The notes beneath the pieces are model-generated. The model was not told the origin of the DNA and did no database searches. It was given only the letters and a program-made list of their open reading frames with translations. 56,354 nucleotides of DNA from Oscillospiraceae bacterium HV4-5-C5C. GTDB lineage: Bacteria; Bacillota; Clostridia; Saccharofermentanales; Fastidiosipilaceae. This document shows positions 35,768 to 44,521 of the stretch, one piece after another; the stretch's first letter is position 1, and each line of letters opens with the position of its first letter. The DNA lies in the NCBI GenBank assembly GCA_012034405.1, contig JAAVLZ010000020.1, positions 1 through 56,354 on the forward strand. The letters are read 5' to 3'. The translations under genes and the position numbers were made by a program.

Positions 35768-37054
35768 CTAACGGTTCTGAATCCGCTCAGCGGCAGCCTG
35801 AGCCTGACGGTAAATTGTCTCGACCGTCTCCCCTACATAGTAGTTTCCGTCTTCAAATAAAATCCGGCCGTTAACCATGGTCAGGCGAACATTACTTTTT
35901 GAGCCGGAGTAGACCATGTTCTTGGCCAGATTATTCAGTGGCCGCATATTGGGTTGCTGCAAATCAATCCGAACCAGATCGGCCCGCTGACCTTCCGCCA
36001 GGTAACGGCAGGACTCCAGCCCCATTACTTCTGCGCCGTTACGGGTTGCCATCAGCAGCACCTGTTCAGCCGGCAAGGCAGCCGCATCCTGGCGCAGCAG
36101 TTTTTGCAGGCCTGTAGCCAGGAACATTTCCCTGAACATGTCCAAGCAGTTATTGCTGGCCGGGCCGTCAGTGCCCAGCGCTACCTTAATCCCCTGCTCC
36201 TGTAGATCTACCAAAGGCGCAATGCCGCTGGCAAGCTTGGTATTACTGCCGGGGTTGCTGACTGCGGAAAGGTGGCGCTGCTTCATGATAGCCATGTCTT
36301 CTTTGGTCACGTGAACGCAATGGAATGCTGCACCACCAAAATCCAGCAGCCCCAGGCTATCCATCCAGGCGGTCGGCGTCAGGCCGGTCCGCGCAACACA
36401 AGCCTCAACTTCGCTTTTCGTTTCACTGCTGTGCATACAGACAGGGCTCTTCAGCTCATGCAACACATGGCTTAACGATCTCAGCAGTTCTGGCGAGCAG
36501 GTATACTCTGCGTGGAAACCCATTTGGTATGAGATCAGCTCATCCAGGTGATTAAAATACTGGTAGTTACGCGCCTGTTCTTCAACTGAGCTGCTGAAAT
36601 CATTGAGCGCGCCGCACAGGACAGTCCGGAAGCCGCTGTCAATCGACGCCTGGGCTAGCTGCGCCGGGAACATGTACATATCAAAATTAGCCGTAATTCC
36701 GCTGCTCAGGTATTCCAGAATGGCCAGGCGGGTAAACCAATAGACCGCCTCCTCATCCAGTCTTGCCTCCAGCGGAAAAACCTGTTTATTAAGCCAGTCC
36801 AGTAACGGCAGATCATCGGCAAAGCTGCGCAGAAAGGTCATGGGGGAATGCGTGTGGGCATCCTTGAAACCGGGCAGGAGCAGATCTCCTTTCAGATCAA
36901 TTTCCCGGTCAAAAGCTGGGGTCTGACGCTGCATGGCCTGAGCCTGAGTGCCGGCAAAACTGATCTGACTGTCTTCAGTCCAGAGTTCACCCTCTGTGAC
37001 GTGACTGTCAGCTGCCAGCGGCAGCAGCCTGGCATGATAAAAGCGGATATTCAT
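35768..37054 (-). CDS. mtaD: MTA/SAH deaminase-like amidohydrolase
   Basis: 428 residues, cytosine/guanine-deaminase-related amidohydrolase. Zinc site DAHTHSPMT, PVCMHSSETK, FHCVHVTKED, and catalytic Asp in VALGTDGPASNN, with the SNPGSNTKLASGI loop. These features match the family that deaminates 5'-methylthioadenosine, S-adenosylhomocysteine and related 5'-modified adenosines; other nucleoside-like substrates are possible. It follows two nucleoside permeases and belongs to the same directional gene group as pnp and mtnA. RBS AAGGAG. The name mtaD is by family and context only. Confidence 0.82.
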   Translation of the reverse strand: MNIRFYHARLLPLAADSHVTEGELWTEDSQISFAGTQAQAMQRQTPAFDREIDLKGDLLLPGFKDAHTHSPMTFLRSFADDLPLLDWLNKQVFPLEARLDEEAVYWFTRLAILEYLSSGITANFDMYMFPAQLAQASIDSGFRTVLCGALNDFSSSVEEQARNYQYFNHLDELISYQMGFHAEYTCSPELLRSLSHVLHELKSPVCMHSSETKSEVEACVARTGLTPTAWMDSLGLLDFGGAAFHCVHVTKEDMAIMKQRHLSAVSNPGSNTKLASGIAPLVDLQEQGIKVALGTDGPASNNCLDMFREMFLATGLQKLLRQDAAALPAEQVLLMATRNGAEVMGLESCRYLAEGQRADLVRIDLQQPNMRPLNNLAKNMVYSGSKSNVRLTMVNGRILFEDGNYYVGETVETIYRQAQAAAERIQNR

Positions 37055-37140
37055 AGCTACTCTCCTTTTGTTCCGGTCTGGTCTAATACGCTTCAGTTCC
37101 CCGGCTTCAGGATCGCGCGGCTTTCCCGGGTAAACTACTG

Positions 37141-38100
37141 TCAGCGTTTAGACTTGTCGTAAATTTCACCCAGCGCCCGCGGAGCGCGGTTGGTCTTGGA
37201 GAAGAAAATCAGTAACAGCAAGGTCAATACATACGGTATGGCCAGGGCCAGGTTCGTATAATTAGAGGACAGTTTCAGGTACCCGACCAGCTGGTAGGCG
37301 CCGCTGCGGGCCAGGCCAAAAATCAGACAGGCAGCCAGCGTCGGCATCAGTTTCCAGTTGCCAAAAATCATGGCCGCAATGGCCAGATAGCCGGCGCCAA
37401 AGTAGATACTGGGTGAGAAATTGGTAGATATTGAATAGGCGTAGCACATACCACCTAAACCTGCCAGCATGCCGGCAATGACCACCGCCGTAAATCTGAC
37501 TTTGGCCACACTGATGCCCGCGGTATCTACCGCCTGCGGATTGTCACCGGCCGCGCGCAGGTGCATGCCAAAGCGGGTCTTGTAAAGCAGGTAGTTTATG
37601 AAGATCACCAGGATCACAATCAGGATTTCAAAGGGGTAGAATTTGGTAAAGACCGCGCCCAGCACGGGAATCTGTGACAGCCCCGGGACAGTCCAGCGCG
37701 GTGATACTCCTAGTTGAAACTTATTGGACGCCTCACCAAAAACTGAGCTGTTGATCTGGCTGGTCAGGAAGCCCGTTAAAGCCACAGACAATATATTGAT
37801 AACAACACCGGCAATGACCTGATTAGCCCGGAATTTGATACAAAGCAGGGCAAATAGCAAGGCATAGAAGCCACCGCCCAGCATGGCAAACAGGAAAGCC
37901 AGATACATTGGCACGGTTGAGCCATTTGAAAACCAGCTGCTGGTTAAAGCCACAAACAAACTCCCGGTAAAAGCGCCAAAACCCAGAAAGCCCTCCAATG
38001 CCAGATTGGTCACACCGCTGCGCTCGGAAAAGATGCCGCCGCAGGCAATAATCAGGAGTGGTAAGGCATAAGACAAGCCGTCAATAATCATGGTATTCAT
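37141..38100 (-). CDS. Nucleoside ABC transporter permease, short subunit (second system)
   Basis: A 319-residue polytopic BPD_transp_2 protein (ALPLLIIACGGIFSERSGVT; GMHLRAAGDNPQAVDTAGI). Its start overlaps the stop of the longer permease as ATGA (38097-38100). It is paralogous to the protein at 12903-13817 but the operon order differs. It forms the membrane channel with its partner. Confidence 0.92.
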   Translation of the reverse strand: MNTMIIDGLSYALPLLIIACGGIFSERSGVTNLALEGFLGFGAFTGSLFVALTSSWFSNGSTVPMYLAFLFAMLGGGFYALLFALLCIKFRANQVIAGVVINILSVALTGFLTSQINSSVFGEASNKFQLGVSPRWTVPGLSQIPVLGAVFTKFYPFEILIVILVIFINYLLYKTRFGMHLRAAGDNPQAVDTAGISVAKVRFTAVVIAGMLAGLGGMCYAYSISTNFSPSIYFGAGYLAIAAMIFGNWKLMPTLAACLIFGLARSGAYQLVGYLKLSSNYTNLALAIPYVLTLLLLIFFSKTNRAPRALGEIYDKSKR

Positions 38101-39299
38101 GCGTTTTTACCTCTCTTTCCGCTGCCGGAAGCCGGAGTCTTCCGCTGTATAGGTGCGGCAGTTCCCTCGCTGCCAGCCAGTGACAGCCGCAGGCTGTCAT
38201 CAACTTTATAGCGAATATAGGCTGAGCAGGCAGAAAACAGCAGGATCATGCCGGTTACCAGCGAGCTTACTTCCTGACGCACGCCTACCGTACTGTTCAT
38301 GTAAGTGCTGCCTTTGTCCAGGGATGTAATCAGAAGGGAAGAAAATATGATCCCCAGCGGATGAGAATTCCCCAGCAAGGAAACCGCAATGGAATCAAAG
38401 CCCAGCGACGCCAGCTCATTGGGTTTGATAGAGGCGTAGTAACCCAAGTAATAGGTTACGCCTGCCAGTCCGGCCAGGCCGCCGCTGAGGGTCATGCTGC
38501 TGACCAGCCGTTTCCCCACCTTAATTCCCGCATAACGGGCAGCCTGCCGGTTCAGGCCGACGGCCTTGAGTTCATACCCCCCTACTGTACTCTTGAGGTA
38601 AAAGTACAGGAGCACAGCCATCAGGATGGCCGGAATAAACAGCAATGGCAGCCGCAATTTCACGCCGCCCCAGGCAACATCGACCAGCGTCAGCCGGGCC
38701 GGAGCATTAATCGTGCGGGACTGTCTGGACACCACATCCACATAACGGGTCTGGATAAAAAAGCCCACCACGTATTGAATGATATAGTTCAGCATAATGG
38801 ATGATACGACTTCATTCACATTAAAGCGGTATTTAAGAAAGCCGATTAAGGCTCCGACCAAACTGCCGCAGATAAATCCCAGCAGCACCACTAATGGTTT
38901 GGCCAGACCGGCCGGGAAGTCCTGATAGCCGACCAGAACTGTCGTGACAAAGCCTGCCAGCAGCATCTGACCGGAAACGCCGATGTTAAACAAGCCCGCT
39001 TTAAAGGCCAGGGCGACTGCCAGGGAGGCGAACAACATAGGAGTGTAGGCGTCCAGCATTTCCAGCAGATCGGTCAAAATACTTTTGCCGGCCGCGTAAT
39101 TTGGTTTGGGCAGCCAGCCGGAGCCTTGCAGCAGACTTTGAAAAGCAGTAAGCGGATTTTTTCCGATCAATAAAATCAGGATGGCAATCGCCAGCAGACT
39201 GCACAAAATACTGAACAAGGGAATCGTGAGGAATTGCGTCTTTTTGTAGCCCAGCAGCCGTAAAAACCAGCCTGGCCTGCACCCCTTCTGTTTACTCAT
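38097..39299 (-). CDS. Nucleoside ABC transporter permease, long subunit (second system)
   Basis: A 400-residue polytopic permease with LFASLAVALAFKAGLFNIGVSGQ and the family loop YELKAVGLNRQAARYAGIKV. N- and C-terminal extensions are basic. Overlaps the ATPase stop by 8 bases and the short permease by 4 bases, so all three are translationally coupled. Confidence 0.92.
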   Translation of the reverse strand: MSKQKGCRPGWFLRLLGYKKTQFLTIPLFSILCSLLAIAILILLIGKNPLTAFQSLLQGSGWLPKPNYAAGKSILTDLLEMLDAYTPMLFASLAVALAFKAGLFNIGVSGQMLLAGFVTTVLVGYQDFPAGLAKPLVVLLGFICGSLVGALIGFLKYRFNVNEVVSSIMLNYIIQYVVGFFIQTRYVDVVSRQSRTINAPARLTLVDVAWGGVKLRLPLLFIPAILMAVLLYFYLKSTVGGYELKAVGLNRQAARYAGIKVGKRLVSSMTLSGGLAGLAGVTYYLGYYASIKPNELASLGFDSIAVSLLGNSHPLGIIFSSLLITSLDKGSTYMNSTVGVRQEVSSLVTGMILLFSACSAYIRYKVDDSLRLSLAGSEGTAAPIQRKTPASGSGKRGKNA

Positions 39300-40824
39300 G
39301 CTGTGCCCCCATCATATACGCGCCGACAGTTTCCATATCCAGTTCACCGGCCCGCGCTTCGGTCTGCAAACTGCCATGATACAAAACCCCGATGGTATCG
39401 GCGCAGGCCATAATCTCATCCAGCTCCAGCGAAATCAACAAAATGGCTTTGCCGTGGTCGCGCTCCTGGATCAGTTTCTCCCGGATAGAAGTAATGGCCC
39501 CGATATCCAAACCACGGGTAGGTTGAACATATATCTGCAAGTCAGAATCCTGATCAATTTCCCTGGCTATGATGGCTTTCTGCTGGTTACCGCCGCTCAT
39601 GCTGCGGACCACAGTCTGAATGCCATTAGCACTGCGAATGTCATACACCTGGCTGAGCCGCCGGGCATAGCTTTGCCAGCGCTCCAGTTTAATCCGCTGG
39701 CCCTTACGGAAGCCCGGCTGAAAGTAGCGCTTCAGCACCAGATTATCCTGCAGTGTAAAATCCAGAATCAGGCCGACGCTCTGGCGGTCTTCAGGGATGT
39801 AGCTTAGTCCCCGCAGATTGCGGGCCCTCACACTTTCCTGGGTGATATCAGTCTGTTTCAAATAGATGTGGCCTGACTTTACCGGTAATAAACCTGAGAT
39901 GGCATCAGCCAGCTCTACTTGCCCATTGCCGGCCACACCTGCCAGCGCGTAGATCTCCCCGCGGTGAACGCTGAAGCTTACTTGCCTGATTGCTTCATAT
40001 TTTTCTTCATTTTCTACAGTCAGACTATCAACCCGCAGGATTTCTTCGCCAAACTGCGCCGGTTTTTTATCTAAGGTAAAGGCGATATCATGGCCGACCA
40101 TCAGCCTGGCCATCTCCTGGGTGCTTGTCTGGCTGACGTCCCGCACCGCAATCAGCCGCCCACGGTTGAGGATAGCGCAGCGATCTGCAACCTGCTTGAT
40201 CTCATCAAGCTTGTGCGTGATCAGAATCACCGTCTTGCCATTATCCCGTAAGTTACGGATAATCTGCAGTAGAAATTGGATTTCCTGTGGGGTTAAAACG
40301 GCGGTCGGCTCATCAAAAATCAGAATTTCCGCATTACGGTAAAGCATCTTGAGAATTTCTACCCGTTGACGCTCGCTGATCTGCAGATCCTCAATCACCG
40401 CCCGCGGGTCTACTTCCAGGCCGTATTGTTCAGATAAGGCCGCCACCTTTTTTTCACTGTTTTTAAGATCGACGGTGGGAAATATGCCCAGACGGCGTTT
40501 AGACGTCTCCACCCCCATAATGATATTCTCCGTCACGGTAAAGTTTGAGACCAGCTGAAAGTGCTGGTGAACCATGCCAATATCCAGCGCCACCGCCTGA
40601 TTGGGACTATCTATTTTTACCTGCTGGCCGCGCACCAAAAACTCACCCTGATCCGGCTCATACAAGCCAAAAAGCATGCTCATCAGCGTACTCTTTCCGG
40701 CTCCGTTTTCTCCCAGCAGCGCAAAGATCTCACCCTTACAAATGCTTAGATTAATATCATCATTGGCAATGATACCGGGAAACCGTTTGGTGATGTGGCG
40801 CATCTCTACAATCGTCTCTGTCAT
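39292..40824 (-). CDS. Nucleoside ABC transporter, ATP-binding protein (second system)
   Basis: 510 residues with two ABC domains: Walker A GENGAGKST and ILIFDEPTAVL in the first; degenerate Walker A (GVAGNGQVEL) and SGGNQQKAIIAREI in the second. RBS GGGGGA. It immediately precedes the two permeases. The upstream hairpin and a possible promoter at 40866-40871 separate it from the binding-protein gene. Confidence 0.93.
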   Translation of the reverse strand: MTETIVEMRHITKRFPGIIANDDINLSICKGEIFALLGENGAGKSTLMSMLFGLYEPDQGEFLVRGQQVKIDSPNQAVALDIGMVHQHFQLVSNFTVTENIIMGVETSKRRLGIFPTVDLKNSEKKVAALSEQYGLEVDPRAVIEDLQISERQRVEILKMLYRNAEILIFDEPTAVLTPQEIQFLLQIIRNLRDNGKTVILITHKLDEIKQVADRCAILNRGRLIAVRDVSQTSTQEMARLMVGHDIAFTLDKKPAQFGEEILRVDSLTVENEEKYEAIRQVSFSVHRGEIYALAGVAGNGQVELADAISGLLPVKSGHIYLKQTDITQESVRARNLRGLSYIPEDRQSVGLILDFTLQDNLVLKRYFQPGFRKGQRIKLERWQSYARRLSQVYDIRSANGIQTVVRSMSGGNQQKAIIAREIDQDSDLQIYVQPTRGLDIGAITSIREKLIQERDHGKAILLISLELDEIMACADTIGVLYHGSLQTEARAGELDMETVGAYMMGAQHE

Positions 40825-40865
40825 CTGCTCATCCCCCCTGCTATTGGTCCGGGACTCTTTATTGT

Positions 40866-40871
40866 ATTATA
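40866..40871 (-). promoter_or_regulatory. Possible internal promoter for the second transporter
   Basis: A perfect TATAAT on the minus strand about 42 bases upstream of the ATPase start, downstream of the BMP terminator. No good -35 is present, so this is tentative. Confidence 0.35.
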
Positions 40872-40898
40872 CCTTAATCCACCGGCCGCTCAGGTCTA

Positions 40899-40940
40899 AA
40901 TCAAAAGGCTGTTCCAAAGCGCCAGCTTTGAAACAGCCTT
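40899..40940 (-). terminator. Terminator/attenuator after the second BMP gene
   Basis: A 16-bp stem with one mismatch (40925-40940 with 40905-40920) and a GCCA-type loop, followed on the minus strand by TTTTGATTT. It starts 44 bases past the BMP stop codon. Confidence 0.85.
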
Positions 40941-40983
40941 GGTCATACCACTGCTAAGCCGGTTTCCGGCAGTTGCAGCAAGC

Positions 40984-42252
40984 TTAATTCAGTCCGGGAA
41001 AATCTTCCGGGGTATAGCCGTTGAAGTTTGCCGCCGGCACGATCGTGCCGTCCTTAACTTTGGTATAAACATCTTCCAGAGCGGTCTTGGTCGTGTCGCT
41101 GAGCTGTGAACGGGACGGATCACTGACATAACCGGTAGAGTCTGTGGTCGCGTTCAGCACCACATTACCACCGGTAAAGGTACCGTCGGCGATCGCCTGC
41201 AGTTGTTTCTCCACATTGGTGCTCATGACCTTGAGAACACTGGTCAAAACAATATTGCTGCTGCCGTTTACACCGTCATCATACTGGTCTACGTCACAGC
41301 CGATAACTTTAGCTGCGCCGTTTTCCTTTACCGCAGTAAAGACGCCGTTGCCGGAGTTGCCCGCGGCCACAAACAGAATGTCACAACCTTCCGCCAGCAA
41401 AGCTTCACCCACTATTTTGCCGGTAGCCGGGTCGCTGAAATCGCCGATATAGTTACCGCCAACATCCGCGCCAGTTACATCGGTCCCGGCATACTGCTGC
41501 AGTTCCACGACTTCGGCCGTTGCATTCAGATGTTTGACAGCGTAATTCACACCGGATTCAAAACCATACTGATAATTGACATTGGAGGGATAGGCCACAC
41601 CGTTAACCACGGCAACTTTGCCGCTCTTGGTCTCCAGCGCTGCCGCGACGCCGGCATAAAATCCGCTTTCCTGTTCGGCAAAGGTCATAGCATAAATATT
41701 GTCTGCTGACTGCTCGTTGCCATCCGTGTCCGAAGGATTGGAGTCAACCAGGATAAAATCCTTATCCGGGTTGTCCACGGCCAGTTGATAAATGCCCGCA
41801 AACTGATAACCCGGCGTCACAATCACATCATAGTCAGCCAGCACGTTTGCCACGGCAGTGACTGCGTTAGCAGAATCCGGCTCTTTAATATCCTTGACTG
41901 TAGACGCTGGATTGTTTTTTATGAAGGACAGTATACCGTTATAGTTGTCCTCATTAAATGAACCGTCATCAACGCCGGAAGGACTGGTAACAATGACAAT
42001 TTTCAATGCGGCATCTCCGGTGCCGGTGGCACTGTCTGAAGCCTCCGCTGTCGTGGTTTCCGCCGCGGTGGTGGTTCCAGCTGCCTCCGCCGTGGTGGTC
42101 TCTGCCGCGGCCGTGGTGGTGGCCTCAGCTGTTGTAGCAGCCGTACTGCTGCCCGCCGTCGTGGTAGTGGCGGTACTGCTGCTGCAGGACGTCAGCAGGC
42201 TGCCCAACAGAGTCAGGGCGGTAGCTGCTGCCAGTATACGTTTTTGTTTCAT
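40984..42252 (-). CDS. BMP-family nucleoside-binding lipoprotein (second system)
   Basis: 422 residues from the ATG at 42252 with AGGAGGAGG upstream. Signal peptide with lipobox LTSC (Cys23), then a long Thr/Ala/Glu-rich linker to about residue 75 with repeated AETTTAEA-type units, then a BMP fold: IVTSPSGVDDGSFNEDNYNG, FAEQESGFYAGVAAAL, GKVAVVNGVAYPS, and CDILFVAAGNSGNGVFTAV. Binds nucleosides outside the membrane and delivers them to the permeases. It lies between mtnA and the ATPase gene. Confidence 0.94.
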   Translation of the reverse strand: MKQKRILAAATALTLLGSLLTSCSSSTATTTTAGSSTAATTAEATTTAAAETTTAEAAGTTTAAETTTAEASDSATGTGDAALKIVIVTSPSGVDDGSFNEDNYNGILSFIKNNPASTVKDIKEPDSANAVTAVANVLADYDVIVTPGYQFAGIYQLAVDNPDKDFILVDSNPSDTDGNEQSADNIYAMTFAEQESGFYAGVAAALETKSGKVAVVNGVAYPSNVNYQYGFESGVNYAVKHLNATAEVVELQQYAGTDVTGADVGGNYIGDFSDPATGKIVGEALLAEGCDILFVAAGNSGNGVFTAVKENGAAKVIGCDVDQYDDGVNGSSNIVLTSVLKVMSTNVEKQLQAIADGTFTGGNVVLNATTDSTGYVSDPSRSQLSDTTKTALEDVYTKVKDGTIVPAANFNGYTPEDFPGLN

Positions 42253-42436
42253 GATGTTCCTCCTCCTTGCTTTGCAAGTCATCCTAATATTAACATTCAC
42301 AAAACCACTTGTCAGCCTGACATAATATGATTATTGGGTTAATATTGCAGTCAGCGATGCAAGATTATGTATTCATTCTGCCATAATTCAGCAGTCCAGG
42401 CCGGTTAATCGGGATCAATCCCGGTTTCAGACAGAG

Positions 42437-43525
42437 TCAGCTGAACCAGCGGGCCAGTTCCTGCTTAAAAGGCGGTCTGATAATACCCTTTTCAGTCACG
42501 ATGGCTGTGATCAGGCTGTGATCGGTTACATCAAAAGCAGGGTTATAAAATTTAATACCCTGCGGGGCCATTGGCTCCTGATAATACAAGCTGCGGATCT
42601 CCTCACCGCTGCGCTCCTCAATCACAATGTGATCACCATCAGGACAGTTCATATCAATCGTACTGCCCGGACCCAGTACATAAAAAGGAATGTGATAGTA
42701 ATTTGCCAGAACAGCTACCTGCGAAGTCCCTATTTTATTAGCCGCATCACCGTTTGCCGCCACCCGGTCACAGCCTACCAGACAAGCCTGGATCAAACCT
42801 TGCTTCATAACTAACCCGGCCATATCATCACAGATCAGCGTCACGTCAACCCCGGCTTGCTGTAGTTCATAGGCAGTTAATCGAGCTCCCTGCAGCAAGG
42901 GCCGGGTTTCATCAGCAAAGACCTTCAGATCCAGCCGCTTTTCTTTAGCCAGTAAAACCGGTCCCAGGGCGGTGCCGTATAAGCTGGTAGCCAGCGGGCC
43001 GGCATTGCAGTGGGTCAGCACAGTATCCCCCTCATGCAGTAAGGAGAGGCCAAATTGGGCAATAGCCCGGCACATGGCGATATCCTCCTGCTGAATCCGT
43101 TCCGCCTCCTGACGGATCTGGCGTAGCAATTGTGACTTTGAAAGAGCCTGCCGGTCAGTCGCAAACGTATGCATCCGGTTTAAGGCCCAGCTCAAATTGA
43201 CCGCAGTAGGGCGGCTGCGATTCAGATAATTGCTGAACTGAGCTAATTCAGCCAGCAACTCTGCCGTTTCCGCTTGCTTGCTGCGAGCGGCTGCCACCGC
43301 ATAGGCCATAGCCGCAAAAATCCCAATAGCCGGCGCGCCCCTGACCCGCAGCTTCTCTATCGCTTCATATTGCTGCTCTGGCAAGCTGAGATCCAGATAG
43401 ACCGTCCGGTTAGGCAATTGAGTCTGATCCAGTATTCTGACACTCAGCCCATCCTCAGCCAAACGGACATTGACCGGTTGGCGAAAGGAGCCGGCCGGCG
43501 CTGATTTATGCATAGCTTCAGTCAC
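42437..43525 (-). CDS. mtnA: S-methyl-5-thioribose-1-phosphate isomerase family protein
   Basis: 362 residues from a GTG at 43525, chosen because GAGAGG lies 9 bases upstream and the length matches the family; it overlaps the end of the dehydrogenase gene by 8 bases. Visible: RVRGAPAIGIFAAMAYAVA, the catalytic cysteine in LTHCNAGPLAT, the catalytic Asp in GCDRVAANGDAANKIGT, and YYHIPFYVLGPGSTID. Isomerises 5-methylthioribose-1-phosphate (or 5-deoxyribose-1-phosphate) to the ketose phosphate. The neighbours pnp and mtaD supply the substrate. A related ribose-1,5-bisphosphate isomerase role is less likely in bacteria. Confidence 0.93.
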   Translation of the reverse strand: MTEAMHKSAPAGSFRQPVNVRLAEDGLSVRILDQTQLPNRTVYLDLSLPEQQYEAIEKLRVRGAPAIGIFAAMAYAVAAARSKQAETAELLAELAQFSNYLNRSRPTAVNLSWALNRMHTFATDRQALSKSQLLRQIRQEAERIQQEDIAMCRAIAQFGLSLLHEGDTVLTHCNAGPLATSLYGTALGPVLLAKEKRLDLKVFADETRPLLQGARLTAYELQQAGVDVTLICDDMAGLVMKQGLIQACLVGCDRVAANGDAANKIGTSQVAVLANYYHIPFYVLGPGSTIDMNCPDGDHIVIEERSGEEIRSLYYQEPMAPQGIKFYNPAFDVTDHSLITAIVTEKGIIRPPFKQELARWFS

Positions 43526-44516
43526 GTTTATCAACCTCTCTGAAATCAATCGCGGCTTTAAAAGCCCTGGAAGCAAAAGCTTCCGCGAAGGCCTCCGGCC
43601 GGTAGCGCTCCACCTCCGGCAAACGGACCCAACCCTTTTCAAGCAGACGAAGCGCCGGCTCAAAGGGGCCGCAACGGCTGCCGTCAATCTGCAGCTCCCT
43701 GACCACAATCTCACTCATATCAATCTGGCTCAGATCCGCATAAGTGCTTTTGATAATAAGCCGGCCGCCGGAACGGGTCAGGCCGACAGCGGTAGTAAGG
43801 CCAGCCGGCTGACCGGTGGCATCAACTACCACCTCATAGCTTCCTTCCGGCTGCAAGAGGGTGCGGGCAAAGGGTTTAAAACGGTCCAGTTTTTCCGGAT
43901 GATGGCCAATAACAGTCACCGGGGCGCCGCTCAGGGCCAGAACTTGCGCGACCATAAAAGCCAAACGGCCGTCACCCAGGACCGCCAGCTCCTGTGAGGG
44001 TCTGATATGATTTTGTTCCGGTATCTCTAATGCGGCGGCCAACGGCTCGCAATAGACCGCCTGTTCATCTGCCAGGGTATCCGGAACCAGGTGCAGCAGC
44101 TCTGTGGGCAAGGTCATATACTCCGCAAAGCAGCCGTCTTTGCCGGAGATGCCCGGTACCCGTCGGTAACTGCAGTGGTGCGGCCGGCCGCTGCGGCAGT
44201 AAAGGCAAGTATGGCAGACCAGGTTGATTTCGCCGCAGACTCGGCGGCCTATCAGCGCCGGCTGATCTGACCGAACCACCACAGCTACAAATTCATGGCC
44301 CATAACCCCTTTAAAATCCGGCCGGTAACCGCGCAGGATCTCTTTATCAGTATTACAGACACCTGCCAGCAATATTTTCAGCAGGCTCTCCCCTGACCGG
44401 GGTTCAGGCAGCGGCTGTCTCGGCTGCCAGACTGCTTTTTGTCCGTCAAACACAATCGCGCGCATATATGATGGTAAAGCGATATCCTGTGCCGCCTCTT
44501 TACGCTCATCTGACAT
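43518..44516 (-). CDS. Zinc-dependent medium-chain dehydrogenase
   Basis: 332 residues, GroES-like N-terminal domain and Rossmann domain. Catalytic zinc ligands in AGVCNTDKE and MGHEF; structural-zinc cysteines in CHTCLYCRSGRPHHC. The NAD-binding loop reads AVLGDGRLAFMVAQVL, a variant of the usual GxGxxG. The substrate is unknown. It lies between pnp (5-base gap) and mtnA (8-base overlap), so it is part of the same salvage operon and may oxidise or reduce a sugar phosphate or aldehyde derived from methylthioribulose-1-phosphate. Confidence 0.88.
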   Translation of the reverse strand: MSDERKEAAQDIALPSYMRAIVFDGQKAVWQPRQPLPEPRSGESLLKILLAGVCNTDKEILRGYRPDFKGVMGHEFVAVVVRSDQPALIGRRVCGEINLVCHTCLYCRSGRPHHCSYRRVPGISGKDGCFAEYMTLPTELLHLVPDTLADEQAVYCEPLAAALEIPEQNHIRPSQELAVLGDGRLAFMVAQVLALSGAPVTVIGHHPEKLDRFKPFARTLLQPEGSYEVVVDATGQPAGLTTAVGLTRSGGRLIIKSTYADLSQIDMSEIVVRELQIDGSRCGPFEPALRLLEKGWVRLPEVERYRPEAFAEAFASRAFKAAIDFREVDKRD

Positions 44517-44521
44517 CAGTT

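Noticed and set aside
41945-42325. Valine/alanine-rich frame and repeated GTGGTGGT-like DNA
   Set aside because: Antisense of the Thr/Ala-rich linker of the second BMP lipoprotein; the repetition comes from codon use for Thr and Ala and is not a CRISPR or satellite array.
42437-43714. MtnA reading from the ATG at 43714
   Set aside because: This would add about 63 unconserved residues inside the dehydrogenase gene; the GTG at 43525 with its RBS gives the normal family length.
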